DNA of 64,000 nucleotides, from NCBI GenBank assembly GCA_950022655.1, contig OX465584.1, positions 64,721,722-64,785,721 of the forward strand. The letters are read 5' to 3'. The notes under the pieces are model-generated. The model ran no database searches, was not told the origin of the DNA, and was given only the letters and a program-made list of their open reading frames with translations. Positions 43,510 through 55,059 of the stretch are shown here, piece by piece. Numbering within the stretch: the first letter of the stretch is position 1; every line of letters starts with the position of its first letter. This DNA comes from Alentia gelatinosa. Lineage: Eukaryota > Annelida > Polychaeta > Phyllodocida > Polynoidae. The translations under genes and the position numbers were made by a program.

Positions 43510-43870
43510 AGCGAGGAGGGTAGCCATAGGATGCAGGGACTGGGGCCAGTCTCCTGTATCCTAGCCAGGAGGGTAGCCATAGTATTCAGGGACTGGAGCC
43601 AGTCTCCTGTATCCCAGCGAGGAGGGTAGCCATAGGATGCAGGGACTGGGGCCAGTCTCCTGTATCCTAGCCAGGAGGGTAGCCATAGTATTCAGGGACT
43701 GGAGCCAGTCTCCTGTATCCCAGCGAGGAGGGTAGCCATAGGATGCAGGGACTGGAGCCAGTCAACTGTATCCTAGCCAGGAGGGTAGCCATAGGATGCA
43801 GGGACTGGAGCCAGTCTCCTGTATCCTAGCCAGGAGGGTAGCCATAGTATGCAGGGACTGGAGCCAGTCT
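43510..43870. repeat. 53-54 bp minisatellite, seven units
   Basis: CCTGTATCCCAGCGAGGAGG, GTAGCCATAGGATGCAGGGA and CTGGGGCCAGTCT repeat. Two alternating unit types (CCCAGCGAGG...GGATGC and CCTAGCCAGG...GTATTC) suggest a dimeric higher-order unit. Confidence 0.93.
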
Positions 43871-44324
43871 AACCACGACCCATAATAATGCCACACTGAC
43901 CAGTGGCAGGGGCATCACCCCCAGCCCCCCCCCCCCCACCACCACCACCACCACCACCCGCCCACCCCCTGAGCCTCTGTACAGTGGAGGGGAGGGTGTG
44001 TATGTGGGTAGGTGGTGGCGTATGTATACATACTGCATTCTTCACGGGAGTCGTGTTTTGTTGACGTTACGCGTTGCTATGGTAATCGCCGTTATTGATT
44101 AGTCACACGGTATTGCCGTGACGAATCGTGTGACGAGTCGCACGCTAGGCTCGTGCAGGTTCGCAGTGTATAGACACTCCTCCGACTAGACTTGCTCAAG
44201 TCTTTGAATATGGACATGGTCAAGAAATAAAACTATATTGCAACTTTTGTTTTTTCCCCTAATGCCTGACAGGCCCAGGTGGAGGGGTGGGTATAGGAAA
44301 CATTAAAGAAACAATAAAGAAGAA

Positions 44325-44580
44325 ACCAACAAGGTTTGGTCAAAGTCGTCGTTCTCCATGAGTTTGATGCAGAGTGATATGAATGAGGAGAGGTCAATAA
44401 CTTTGACCAATACAAGTTGCTTTCTGTATTCTGTATCTCAGTCCTGAACATACTAAAATAATGAACGACACACAGGATATAGACCATGGAGAATGGATTG
44501 CAATACTCTTAGGGGCATGGAGAACGAGTTCCCAATGTTAACCCTATGGATCAGAAATACCAGGAGTGAGATAAAGACTG
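44325..44580. mobile_element. Bipartite element, AACCAACAAG head and TCTC-type tail
   Basis: The head (about 44325-44440) starts GAAACCAACAAGGTTTGGTC and lacks part of its second arm. The tail carries CAGGATATAGACCATGGAGA and CCAATGTTAACCCTATGG and ends GGAGTGAGATAAA. Complete relatives are at 47718-48005, 59235-59525 and 61310-61605. Confidence 0.75.
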
Positions 44581-45190
44581 CAATACTCTTAGGGGCATGG
44601 AGAACGAGCTACCAATGTTAAGCCTATGTGACAGAAATACCAGGGGTGAGATAAAGACTGCAATACTCTTAGGGGCATGGAGAACGAGTTCCCAATGCTA
44701 AGCCTATGGGTCAGAAATACCAGGGGTGAGATAAAAACTGCAATACTCTTAGGGGCATGGAGAACGAGTTCCCAATGCTAAGCCTATGGGTCAGAAATAC
44801 CAGGGGTGAGATAAAAACTGCAATACTCTTAGGGGCATGGAGAACGAGTTCCCAATGCTAAGCCTATGGGTCAGAAATACCAGGGGTGAGATAAAGACTA
44901 CAATACTCTTAGGGGCATGGAGAACGAGTTCCCAATGTTAAACCTATGGGACAAAAAATACCAGGGGTGAGATAAAGACTGCAATACTCTTAGGGGCATG
45001 GAGAACGAGTTCCCACTATGTGACAGAAACACCAGGAGTGAGATAAAGACTACAATACTCTTAGGGTAATGGAGAACGAGTTCCCAATGTTAAACCTATG
45101 GGACAAAAAATACCAGGGGTGAGATAAAGACGGCAATACTCTTAGGGGCATGGAGAACGAGTTCCCAATGTTAAACCTATGTGACAGAAA
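44490..45190. repeat. 80-bp array made from the end of a bipartite element
   Basis: About nine units of CTGCAATACTCTTAGGGGCA, GAACGAGTTCCCAATGTTAA and ACCAGGGGTGAGATAAA. Each unit is the terminal 80 bp of the element at 44325-44580, including its TIR. Confidence 0.93.
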
Positions 45191-45454
45191 CATGAAGGGA
45201 CAGGAGCCAGTGTAACCTCCGGCCTGCACAGTGTGGTGTTCTGTGCAGAGAGTGGAAAGAATCGTGGTACCCAACCACATGTCGACGGTCTACAACAGCA
45301 GAGTATACAGCCATTAATCCACGTGTTAATCCATTTGTCACCAGAGGGTTACTGGATACGGGCTTGACAATCACCCTCATTTCCTGACAGTCTGTTTCCT
45401 GGTCAAACATTTCCTCGTGAACTATGCAGGTGTTTTGTGAGCGTCACACAGGCT

Positions 45455-45740
45455 CGAGACACACAGTAATATATGAAGACATGGTTAGTGTGACTGAATA
45501 ATATCTGTTCCGAGTTGTTTTGGTCGGAAATATTCACCGGGTACGAAGAACGAGGTGAATATCTCCAACCAAAACAACAAGGAACAGATTTCATTCAGTC
45601 ACACTCACTGTGTCTCCTTTTCATTATATACATGGGAATCATTATTTTAAAACTCACTAGATAGCAGAATGAAAGTGGTCACATGGTACGGAGGGACGTA
45701 TGAATATTCTTTCGTCACTCAGTGACGAAAGGAATCTTTA
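45455..45740. mobile_element. Foldback element, inverse of 23935-24175
   Basis: GTTAGTGTGACTGAATAATA pairs with CATTCAGTCACACTCACTGT. The inner arm TTTTGGTCGGAAATATTCAC returns as GTGAATATCTCCAACCAAAA around GGTACGAAGAACGAG. A companion segment with TACGGAGGGACGTATGAATA follows. Confidence 0.75.
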
Positions 45741-45784
45741 CTCCTGGTCAGTAAAAGTGAGACATTCGCCCATGGGTATATAAT

Positions 45785-46385
45785 ACAATACAAGTAAGTT
45801 GTACAATTGTCTAGTGAGCCGCAAAGAAAACATACAGAGGAACATACGAGTAAGACAGTGTCTAGTGAGCCGCACAGAACACAGAGTAACATACGACCGA
45901 TTTGTGCAGGTGTCTAGTGAGCCATGCAGAGCACACACATATAAGGGAGTCGTAAAAGTGTCTAGTGAGCCACACAGGAATATACGAATAGGTCATACAA
46001 GTGTCTAGTGAGCCCCACACAACACAGTAACATACGAGCAAATTGTACCAGTGTCTACATACACATACAATAACACAGAATAACATACAAGTAAGTCATA
46101 CAAGTGTCTAGTGAGCCCCACACAACACACTAACATACAAGTAAGTCATACAAGTGTCTAGTGAGCCCCACACAACACACTAACATACAAGTAAGTCATA
46201 CAAGTGTCTAGTGAGCCGCACACGACACACAGTAACATACGAGTAAGTCACACAAGTGTCTAGTGAGCCCCATACAACACACACAGTAACATACAAGTAA
46301 GTCATACAAGTGTCTAGTGAGCCGCACACGACACACAGTAACATACAAGTAAGTCACACAAGTGTCTAGTGAGCCGCATACAACA
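45785..46385. repeat. 52-60 bp minisatellite
   Basis: About eleven units of AACATACAAGTAAGTCATAC, AAGTGTCTAGTGAGCC and CACACGACACACAGT. The units vary more at the left. Confidence 0.92.
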
Positions 46386-46394
46386 CACCACCAC

Positions 46395-46640
46395 ACTGAG
46401 CTGCTCGTACATTATTAACTCGCTCTCGGCGGGCAGTCAGCTGTCGCTCAGACCGCCGCTCGCCCAGCGATCAATCAGCGATCGATTAACGATCGATCGT
46501 CCACTGGTCGCCTCCCGCCCGCTCGCACATACGTACACACGCTCACACGTACATGGCGATCCAGGGACCAGCCTGCTGCCAGTTTCCTGTTACAGTTTCC
46601 ATGTCGAGTGTGTGAACCGGAAGTGTGTGCAATAATTGCG
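46395..46640 (+). promoter_or_regulatory. CpG-rich islet, candidate promoter
   Basis: About twenty CpGs lie within some 170 bp, in sharp contrast to its surroundings. The segment also carries an ETS-type AACCGGAAGTG (about 46615-46625) and repeated GATCGAT words. No coding exon with a donor could be supported. It may be an internal promoter of the gene beginning at 32.9 kb or of an unseen one. Confidence 0.3.
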
Positions 46641-46674
46641 GTAAATATGTACACAAAGTCTGACTCAAGCAGCT

Positions 46675-46675
<1 letters not shown>

Positions 46676-46738
<63 letters not shown>
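46676..46738. repeat. (TA)n microsatellite
   Basis: About 60 bp of pure TA dinucleotide. Confidence 0.97.
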
Positions 46739-46739
<1 letters not shown>

Positions 46740-46854
46740 TTTCTCATTTGTTGAATACAGCCAATTCTACTTTACCTTTTAGTAGATATTCCACTGCACT
46801 GGAACTTCAATCTAGGTTACATCTGATATCCCAATGATTATGGTAGTAAAGACT

Positions 46855-47145
46855 CAGTCTCGGGAAAAGGAGGGGGAGGGAGAGTGGAAAAGGGAGAGAA
46901 GGAGAGATGGAAGGAAAGCAAGAGAGGGAGAGTTGGAAAGGGAGAGATAGATGGGAGAGAGAGAGAGAGATAGAGCGAGAGAGAGAGAGAGAGGGGGGGA
47001 GAGAGAGAGGGAGAGAGAGAGAGTGAGGGAGAGAGAGGGAGAGAGAGAGAGGGAGAGGGAGAGAGACAGAAGAAGAGAGAGAGTGAGAGAATGAGAGAAG
47101 GAGGAAGGAGGGTTGAAAAGGGAGATAGAGAAAGAGAAAGAGAGT
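46855..47145. repeat. Long purine tract (GA/GGGA)n
   Basis: Nearly 290 bp have few pyrimidines on the plus strand, mostly GAGAGA and GGGAGAGA. The minus strand shows a spurious serine/leucine-rich ORF. A mirror-type sequence like this can form triplex DNA. Confidence 0.93.
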
Positions 47146-47404
47146 CTAGCAAGTCTTCATTAATTAAAACGGCATTAGAGAAGTACAAATAGAAACAAAA
47201 CCTACATAACACTGGCCCTGGTTTCGGGTATAAATACAATGATAACTGTCTAGATGAATGACAGTGAAATCTGGTGACACTGAGAGTTTGAACACGACCC
47301 CAGGTTGTGGTCAGTACACACTCAGCCTGCCCTGTTAGTGGGGTCAGTTTGTTGTCAGGGATTACTCTAAGTGAATATGTCAACTGACATGTCCCTCTAA
47401 GACA

Positions 47405-47490
47405 TGGCGGGAGGGGGGGAGGGGGGGAGGGGGGAGGGAGGAAACCCGTCTGGACATGTCTGCCCTGTGTAACCCCCCCCCCCCCCCCCC
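47405..47490. repeat. G-rich run and C18 homopolymer
   Basis: GGGAGGGGGGGAGGGGGGGA (about 47408-47435) is followed by 18 C (47473-47490). Confidence 0.9.
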
Positions 47491-47589
47491 GCCTAACCAC
47501 CCATCCGCCATACACACAACGTTACGCATGGATGTGCATATTATATATGTATATATATAGTCACTACTGGATGTGCAAAGACATGTATA

Positions 47590-47622
47590 TATATATACAT
47601 GTGGATGTGCATATATATATTG

Positions 47623-47700
<78 letters not shown>
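47590..47700. repeat. (AT)n microsatellite
   Basis: Pure TA from about 47627 to 47699, preceded by shorter TATATA blocks. Confidence 0.95.
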
Positions 47701-47704
<4 letters not shown>

Positions 47705-47717
47705 TTACGCCTGGATT

Positions 47718-48006
47718 AAAGCAGAAACCAACAAGTTTTGTTCAAAGTCGTCGTTCTTCATAAGTATAATGTGGGTGATATGAACGAGGCGACAGCCGAG
47801 TGAATATCACGTAGCATTCAAACGAGTTGGAGAATGACTTCTTTGACCAAAACGAGTTGCATTCTGTATTTATCTCATCCCTGCACACAATAAAAGAATG
47901 GACAACACAAAGGATATAGACCATGGAGAATGGACTGCAATACTCGTAGGGGCATGGAGAACGAGTTCCCAATGTTAAGTCTATGGACATTTATTCCAGG
48001 AGATAA
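47718..48006. mobile_element. Bipartite head-tail element, AACCAACAAG head
   Basis: The head (47725-47872) pairs GAAACCAACAAGTTTTGTTC with GACCAAAACGAGTTGC and has the tip CGAGGCGACAGCCGAG (47785-47800). The tail starts TTATCTCATCCC and holds CAGGATATAGACCATGG-type sequence and CCAATGTTAAGTCTATGG. It ends decayed (CCAGGAGATAAA). Confidence 0.85.
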
Positions 48007-48359
48007 ATCTATATACATACACACACACATATATATTTGCACACATTGATTTGATTGGACTCGAGGTGCACAATGGAGTACCTCAAAGCATGGCGCAACA
48101 ATAGCCTCAAGTCACTGACCCATGAACTACATACTAGGAATAAACTCAGTAATCCATGTCCTGTCTGTTATAGAGCTGCATTGCTATACAATTATTGTCC
48201 ATGGATGATCTGTTTCCATGACTTATTATCTACACAGGGAGTCCTTTATATCATGAATTACCTACGTTTTATTGTAAAAGCTCCTCCATCAACCAGGCTT
48301 GCTTGGTGCTGCAAAGTTATAAGCGCCTGTCCACACTAGAATGCACACTGCTGCCTGCA

Positions 48360-48452
48360 AAATATCATTAAACAGTAACCCTTGTACGAGGTACAGAAAA
48401 GGGTCTCCATGTACGAGCCTGGATTAGTAAAGAGGCCCCTGGGTAGCCCTTC
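48360..48452. mobile_element. Right half of the GGGGCCCGTTTAATAATC element
   Basis: It shares AACCCTTGTACGAGGTACAG and a right end of the type GGATTAGTAAAGAGGCCCC with the complete element at 6474-6695. Confidence 0.6.
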
Positions 48453-48479
48453 CGAACCCTATTGAGCCATCACAAGACT

Positions 48480-48795
48480 GTTATCCTACCCCTAATAAAA
48501 AACTCCATAGGCTTGACATTGGGTCACTGTATTCGGTCTGGAGTTCAGAAAAATGAAAAATATCGCTCTAGTGGGATACACTTGACAAATGACATCATTT
48601 GCTAATGTAGAAGTAATTTAGACGGGCGGGGTAGGATAAATTCTAAACCAAACTCGAGTTAGTCGTGTTATTGTTCAATGCACTCCGGCAAGATCGCGTA
48701 TTACTGCTCTCGGCTTCGCCTCGCCAGTAATACGCGATCTTGCCGTCGTGCAATAAACAACAACACGACTAACTCTTGTTTGGTTTCTCCATATT
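48480..48795. mobile_element. Bipartite tail-head element, TTATCCTACCCC type
   Basis: The tail spans 48480-48640 and contains CACTGTATTCGGTCTGGAG. The head (48645-48795) pairs ACTCGAGTTAGTCGTGTTAT with AACACGACTAACTCTTG, with CGGCAAGATCGCGTATTACT folding on its inverse around CTCGGCTTCGCCTCG (48709-48723). Confidence 0.87.
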
Positions 48796-48947
48796 ACGGG
48801 CTGCCGCTCGGATTTTGATCTATGTGGCCGCATTCTCCTTGTAGATGACACCACACAATACTCCTCACTATCGCTCGAGTATTACTATGGGTCAAGTATG
48901 TGGAGAATATGTCCACACACCTCCAAATCATGGTAATATTGTGTGTT

Positions 48948-49320
48948 TAAGGCCCATTCCCACTTGGCGATTCTTGCCCCTGAGAATATTGCTGGGCATA
49001 ATCGCTGCAGTCGCACAACAGGTGGGAGGGCATAGTTGGCGACTCAGTCTAGGTCACAGCAGGGAATCGGCGACTATGCCCTGATATATTTCAAACATAT
49101 TTGAAATTGAATCTCAAGAGACTGGTGCCCCTTTTAGAAGGAATCCAGTTGCCGACTCAAGCCGGAACAATGGGGGTAGGGCAATAGTTGATGATGATTT
49201 TTCCATTTTGCATTCCCACTTGGCGACTCCGCAAATTCCTAGACATTTTGGCTGATAGTCAGTGACGGGTGCCCTCGGAGTGCCCCAAAATCGCTTAGTG
49301 TGTACCAGGCTTTACACTAC
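48948..49320 (+). mobile_element. Dispersed element, TTAAGGCCCATTCCCACTTGGCG start
   Basis: It shares CATAATCGCTGCAGTCGCAC, GATATATTTCAAACAT and GTAGGGCAATAGTTG with both arms of the palindrome at 62845-63510. A TTAA precedes GGCCCATTCCCAC, but the other flank is unclear. Confidence 0.65.
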
Positions 49321-49489
49321 ACAAAACTTGTGATGTATGTCCGCCATATGGTGATGGTCCTGGCCAGCTATAGAGCTCTCGTCAACACTGTTGTGGGCGG
49401 GGTCCTCACTCCACCAGGCCTCACCGCTAACAGCATTTAACAAGATGCAGGTGGCCTGACGTTCCTGGCATGCCGCTCCAGTCGTCATG

Positions 49490-50105
49490 GATATTCAGCA
49501 GTTTACACCAGCAGCATGTGATCATACCATGATATATTACAGTTTAAACTAGTAGCATGTGGTCATACCATCATATATTACAGTTTACACTAGTAGCATG
49601 TGGTTATACCATGATATATTAGTTTACACCAGCAGCATGTGGTTATACCATGATATATTACAGTTTACACCAGTAGCATGTGGTTATACCATGATATATT
49701 AGTTTACACCAGCAGCATGTGGTTATACCATGATATATTACAGTTTACACCAGTAGCATGTGGTTATACCATGATATATTAGTTTACACCAGCAGCATGT
49801 GGTTATACCATGATATATTACAGTTTACACCAGTAGCATGTGGTTATACCATGATATATTACAGTTTACACCAGTAGCATGTGGCTATACCATGATATAT
49901 TACAGTTTACACCAGCAGCATGTGGTTATACCATGATATATTACAGTTTACACTAGTAGCATGTGGTTATACCATGATATATTAGTTTACACCAGCATTA
50001 TGTGGTTATACCATGATATATTAGTTTACACCAGTAGCATGTGGTTATACCATGATATATTACAGTTTACACCAACAGTATGTGGTTATACCATGATATA
50101 TTACA
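49490..50105. repeat. 41-43 bp minisatellite, about 15 units
   Basis: The unit is TACAGTTTACACCAGTAGCA plus TGTGGTTATACCATGATATA. Some units lack the ACAG at the junction. Confidence 0.94.
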
Positions 50106-50405
50106 GTTTATCTCACTCCTGGTATATTACCCCATAGACTTAACATTGAGAACTCGTATCCAACGCCCATTTAGATATTAAGGAAAAATATCCAATGGGG
50201 GATTATGTCGTGAATGTTGGCCCATTAGTCATGTAAAGGGTGAGATAAATTCAGCAAGTTATGTAATAATATACTTTGCTAAGTTGAGGGTCAGAGCTCG
50301 ATCCCATCTCGTTTTAATTGCTACATAATTCATGTGGCTTCTTGTGAATTACCAGGTGATTCAAACTCGAAGGGATATGAGCTCTTACCCTAAACTTTCC
50401 CGGAA
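50105..50405. mobile_element. Bipartite tail-head element, TTATCTCACTCC type
   Basis: The tail (50107-50250) holds CCCATAGACTTAACATTGAG and ends GGGTGAGATAAA. The head (50250-50405) has GGGTCAGAGCTCGATCCCAT and its inverse ATATGAGCTCTTACCC. It is the same family as 17795-18085 and inserted at the edge of the 41-bp array. Confidence 0.8.
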
Positions 50406-50429
50406 CACCAGTAGCATGTGTTCAGACTA

Positions 50430-50710
50430 GAAAGGGACGTCACGAGTTTGAGTCTTGAGTTTATTTATGTCACTCATTGTGTTGGCTCCGTAATGTCACT
50501 CGTCTTAGACTCGTGAAATTATGGAGCCAACACAATGAGTGACATAAGTAAACTCAAACTCAAACTCGTGGGTCTAGATTTTATCATACCCCGTTTCCAC
50601 ATTTTTTCAGTATTAGAAAGTAGTGGCATAAACAACACTTTATGTCACACCCAGTGACATAAACAAATCCCATGTTAAGCCTATGGCGTTTTTTATTAGG
50701 GGTAGGATAA
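50430..50710. mobile_element. Bipartite head-tail element, inverse of 9991-10265
   Basis: The head (50435-50580) pairs ACGAGTTTGAGTCTTGAGTT with AACTCAAACTCAAACTCGTG around CACTCGTCTTAGACTCGTG. The tail (50582-50710) ends TATTAGGGGTAGGATAA. Confidence 0.87.
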
Positions 50711-51194
50711 TATGATATATTACAGTTTACATAAGCAGCGTATCGTCATGATATATTACAATAGGCCTTTTTCCACTGTCCGGTGTCGCACCTTAGCTAC
50801 CCAATGCCTGCAGCCAAACAGGCCCCTGGCAATGTATTCTTTATCATTGAATCACTCAGTATATGAGCGTAATACGTTCATAATATCCGTGTACATATCA
50901 TTTGCAGAGAAATAACAGTGATTTCATCGTATTCTATGGTATTCCAGCTCCAATTCGATGTATCATACATGTATATCACCTCAATGTTACTTTAGATATA
51001 GCTTAGATAACACAGGAACACCGAAGCCTAGCTAGAATAGGCTTATCTTTTTCCTAGTTCAAACCAAGATAAATATCAACTATAAAGTTTAGACAGCTTA
51101 GACTCGTTGATACAATACCCTTGTTCGTTCCAGCAATTTAATCTGTCAAAAAACAACACTCCTACAATCACACCCACCGTTCACACTTTAGGTG

Positions 51195-51330
51195 TGATTG
51201 CTGTTTGTTTCTATATGAATACCGCCAGACTCGCGGTGTTTGTCCGAGCGGCCGTGTAACTAGACAGTGGGCCGTTAGGCGGCGCTGAACGGCAACACCT
51301 GTATTTACACCGAGTCTAGGAGATCAGATT
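51195..51330. promoter_or_regulatory. Small CpG-rich islet with a short palindrome
   Basis: About a dozen CpGs lie in 110 bp, with GCCAGACTCGCGGTGTTTGT partly complementary to ACACCGAGTCTAGG. It may be a foldback remnant or a promoter. The evidence is weak either way. Confidence 0.2.
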
Positions 51331-51629
51331 TTGACACTGTATGTGTAAGTATTGTTCATCTGATACTTTGACTCTGCATACTTTGGTATAGTTTGTCTGA
51401 CACTTTGATGCTATATATGTGGGTGCTGGTCAGAGAACCGACTTGGATATTGAACACATTGTGTCGCGGCATGTTTGTCCACACATTGCCATGACAACGT
51501 GCACACCTGGACCCTTGACTACTCGGTGATTATGACGGACATCTGTCACTCAGAGATGACCACATGGCAGACCCCTGACACCCTGACCTACATGGACCCT
51601 GTGTGACCTCAGGTCATCAGGACTGACCT

Positions 51630-51795
51630 CCGTATGGGTTCAGTATACGGATATGTATGATACTGTATGAGTACAATATACGGATATATGTATGAGACTG
51701 TATGTGTACAGTATACGGATATGTATGAGACTGTATGAGTACAGTATATACGGATACGTATGATACGTATGAGACTGTATGGGTACTGTATATTT
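51630..51795. repeat. Short minisatellite, TATACGGATATGTATGAG type
   Basis: Four to five units of about 35 bp (GTATACGGATATGTATGAGA plus CTGTATGAGTACA) are present. Confidence 0.85.
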
Positions 51796-51917
51796 ATCAT
51801 ATACTAAAAATTATTTATATATACCCAAAATTAATCAAATCTTACCATATATTGGCATAGAAGACATGTCTACGTGAAAGCCAACACACTGCTGATGTTT
51901 CAACGCGTTCAGTATAG

Positions 51918-52228
51918 CAGTTTATCCCACCCCTAATATAAAATCCCATAGGCTTAACATTGAGATTCTGTATGCCACGCTGACTGGCATACGGAGTTTT
52001 ATATGCCACTAGTGGCATACAGAACTATTATTATGTAATATTCCAAAATCGAGGAGACAGGGTAGGATAAAATCAAAACCTGATTCGTTTTAATCTTGGC
52101 CACCACATGCCACTCCTGGAGTATGGCTCCGGACTTTACTCGGCTTCGCCTCATGAAGTCACTTTGCCAAACTCCAGTCGTGGCATACGGTGGCTAAGAT
52201 TAAAACTCATCCAGTTTTACGATAGTAC
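51918..52228. mobile_element. Bipartite tail-head element, TTATCCCACCCC variant
   Basis: The tail spans about 51920-52072 and contains GCCACTAGTGGCATACAGAA. The head spans 52073-52228 with ACTCGGCTTCGCCTCATG at the tip. It is near-identical to 30098-30398 and 52645-52945. Confidence 0.88.
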
Positions 52229-52349
52229 TGCACAGGGTTCAGTATACAATTTATACTGCATAGGGAGCAGCAGTACGTAATTATCAAAAATACTGCATGG
52301 GTATATGATTAAGATGTATGAGACTGAATGAGTACAGATATGGATACAG

Positions 52350-52605
52350 ATATTTATCTCACCCCTGGTATTTTTTTTCCATAGACTTAACATTGGGAAC
52401 TCACATCCAACGCCCACGAAATATTTAGGAAAATTGTCCTATGGGGGATTGTGTCACAAATGTTAGCTTATTAGTCAATGTGAAGAGTGAGATACATTCA
52501 GAAACCTACTCAATTCACACAGCTTGTCTTCTGAATTACTACGCGATTCAATCTCTATGGGATATGAGGTTTGACCCTAAACTTTCATGGGTTTCCTCTA
52601 TACTA
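52350..52605. mobile_element. Bipartite tail-head element, TTATCTCACCCC type
   Basis: The tail runs from TTATCTCACCCCTGGTATTT to GAGTGAGATAC (about 52495). The head is shortened: part of the first arm is missing before TCAATTCACACAGCTTGTC. It ends CTAAACTTTCATGGGTTTCC. Confidence 0.75.
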
Positions 52606-52644
52606 TGAGTACAGATACAGATACAGATATGTCTGTATAAGACT

Positions 52645-52948
52645 TTATCCTACCCCTAATATAAAATCCCATAGGCTTAACATTGGGTTTCCGTATGCCA
52701 CGCTGATTGGCATACGGAGTTTTATATGCCACTAGTGGCATACAGCATTGTTATCACGTAATATTCCAAAATCGAAGAGATAGGGTAGGATAAAATCAAA
52801 ACCTGATTCGTTTTTATCTTGGCCACCGCATTCCACTCCTGAAGTTTTGGCTCCGGACTTCACTCGGCTTTGCCTCATGAAGTCACTTTGCCAAACTCCA
52901 GTCGTGGAATACGGTGGCCAAGATTAAACCTCATCCAGTTTTACGATA
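52645..52948. mobile_element. Bipartite tail-head element, TTATCCTACCCC type
   Basis: The tail spans 52647-52795 and the head 52797-52948. It inserts into the 36-bp TACAGATATGTCTGTATAAG array, which resumes at once on the right. Confidence 0.88.
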
Positions 52949-52954
52949 GTATGA

Positions 52955-53260
52955 GTACCGATACAGATACAGATATGTCTATATAAGACTGTATAGTACA
53001 GTATAACGATACAGATATGTCTATATAAGACTGTATAGGACAGATACAGGTACAGATATGTCTGTATAAGACTGTATAGTACAGATACAGATTTGTCTGT
53101 ATAAGACTGTATAGTACAGATACAGATATGTCTGTATAAGACTGTATGAGTACCGATACAGATACATAAATGTCTGTATAAGACTGTATAGTACAGATAC
53201 AGATACAGATATGTCTGTATAAGACTGTATGAGTACAGATACAGATATGTCTGTATGAGA
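52955..53260. repeat. Minisatellite of about 36 bp, TACAGATATGTCTGTATAAG type
   Basis: About eight units of ATACAGATATGTCTGTATAA plus GACTGTATAGTACAG. One or two units also lie left of the element at 52645, showing that the element split the array. Confidence 0.9.
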
Positions 53261-53404
53261 ATTACGGTGGTTGCGCTATCAGTATCAGGCTGGGACGTGA
53301 GTACACACAGATAAGCCGGTGATACTATCTACCTACATGCTACATGGATATGATCCCTAGTCACCTGCCGACATTCCCCTGTTACACAGAGATATAGCAG
53401 AGCC

Positions 53405-54170
53405 TATGACACAGCCTAGGACATAAGCCTATGACACAGGCAATGACACAAGCAATGACACAGCCTGAACACAGCCTGAACACAGCCTATGACACAGGCA
53501 ATGACACAGCCAATGACACAGCCTATGACACAGCCTATAGCACAGCCTATGACACAGCCTACGACACAGCCTATGACACAGCCTATGACACAGCCTATGA
53601 CACAGCCTATGACACAGCCTATGACACAGCCTATGACACAGCCTATGACACAACCTATGACATAAGCCTATGACACAACCTATGACACAGCCTATGACAC
53701 AGCCTATGACACAGCCTAAACACAGCCTATGACAGCCAATGACACAGCCTAAACACAGCCTATGACTCAGCCTATGACACAGCCTATGACACAGCCTATG
53801 ACACAGCCTATGACACAGCCTATGACACAGCCTATGACACAGGCAATGACACAGCCTATGACATAAGCCTATGACACAGCCTATGACACAGCCTATGACA
53901 CAGGCAATGACACAGCCTATGACACAGCCTATGACACAGCCTATGACACAGCCTATGACACAGCCTATGACACAGCCTATGACACAGCCTATGACACAGC
54001 CTATGACACAGCCTATGACACAGCCTATGACACAGCCTATGACACAGCCTATGACACAGCCTATGACATAAGCCTTTGACACAGCCTATGACACACCCTA
54101 TGAAATAGCCTATGACACAGCCTATGACACAGCCTATGACACAGCCTATGACACAGGCATTGCTACTGCC
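53405..54170. repeat. 12-bp minisatellite, about 60 units
   Basis: The unit is CCTATGACACAG. As 12 is a multiple of three, each frame repeats a tetrapeptide (TQPM or DTAY on plus, CVIG or HRLC on minus). This yields ORFs up to 217 codons that are artefacts. Decayed units continue to about 54550. Confidence 0.95.
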
Positions 54171-55059
54171 TGTGGCACAGCCTATAGAGCACATAGTGAT
54201 TGGTAGTTCTGCTATCATCCACCAGGAAATTTTAAGATAGGGCTACTGTAGTTGGGGGCAACCACTGTTATCAGTTGTTATGATCTATAGATGATATTAG
54301 ACGAGGCTAAAATTCCTCTGGCAAGCCCCAAGAAATATTTTTGATAAAATCCATAGATAATGGGTTCCGCCACCTGGTGTTTTGGATGCATCGGCGAGCA
54401 AGATGGCCGGCTCTATAGCACAATAGCTATGTGCCCTATAGCATAGCCTTTGACACGGCCTATGACAGTCTGTGGTAGGCCTACAGCCTATGACACATCC
54501 TATGACATAGCATGTGGCAAAGCATAGCCTATGATACAACATGTGACACAGAAGTGACACTATATATAGCCTTTTACCATCTGGCTAATCATCATCATCC
54601 CATACCAAGGTGGAGGGTATTGTATTTGTTATGGTAATAATTTTTCTATAACTAGACACACTTATGATATGGGGAGAGGTGTAAAAAACCCCAGTGGCAA
54701 ATTCGTAGAAAATCACTGTATATGACATGAATGGAAGACCATCATTGTGATGAATTTGTGTGCAATAAACAAAACAAAACAAAAACAAAAAAACCCAAAG
54801 AAAGAAAGACAGGGTAGGGATCTGTCCCTGTCCTGCTAGGCTAGGACAGGTGAAGACCTGAGCCCTAGGGACTGGTCCCAGGTACGTGGCGGCCGCTCAT
54901 AACTGAAGAAACACCTCGTGTTCCCAGTTACATGCATCAGGTGGAGGTATGACAGGTGGATGAACTTTGACTTCACTTTGTTTGCCCGCCAATCAACTTT
55001 ATTACGATAAGGGGATATCTTCTCGTTGAGGTCACCCGTCTGTGTACATTGGTATGCGA

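Noticed and set aside
46838..47515. 225-codon minus-strand ORF rich in Ser/Leu/Pro
   Set aside because: It is the translation of the purine tract and C runs; simple-sequence composition explains it fully.
48055..48339. 94-codon plus-strand ORF
   Set aside because: No domain, no splice signals and no repeat of known coding type. It overlaps the end of a mobile element and is probably chance.
51535..51610. Short ORF MTDICHSEMTTWQTPDTL near a CpG islet
   Set aside because: It is only 24 codons, with no splice donor in frame and no homology recognised.
53429..54218. Minus-strand ORFs of 217 and 120 codons (CVIG/HRLC repeats)
   Set aside because: They are the read-through of a 12-bp array, which is open in several frames on both strands. 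There is no start context, splice site or non-repeat domain.
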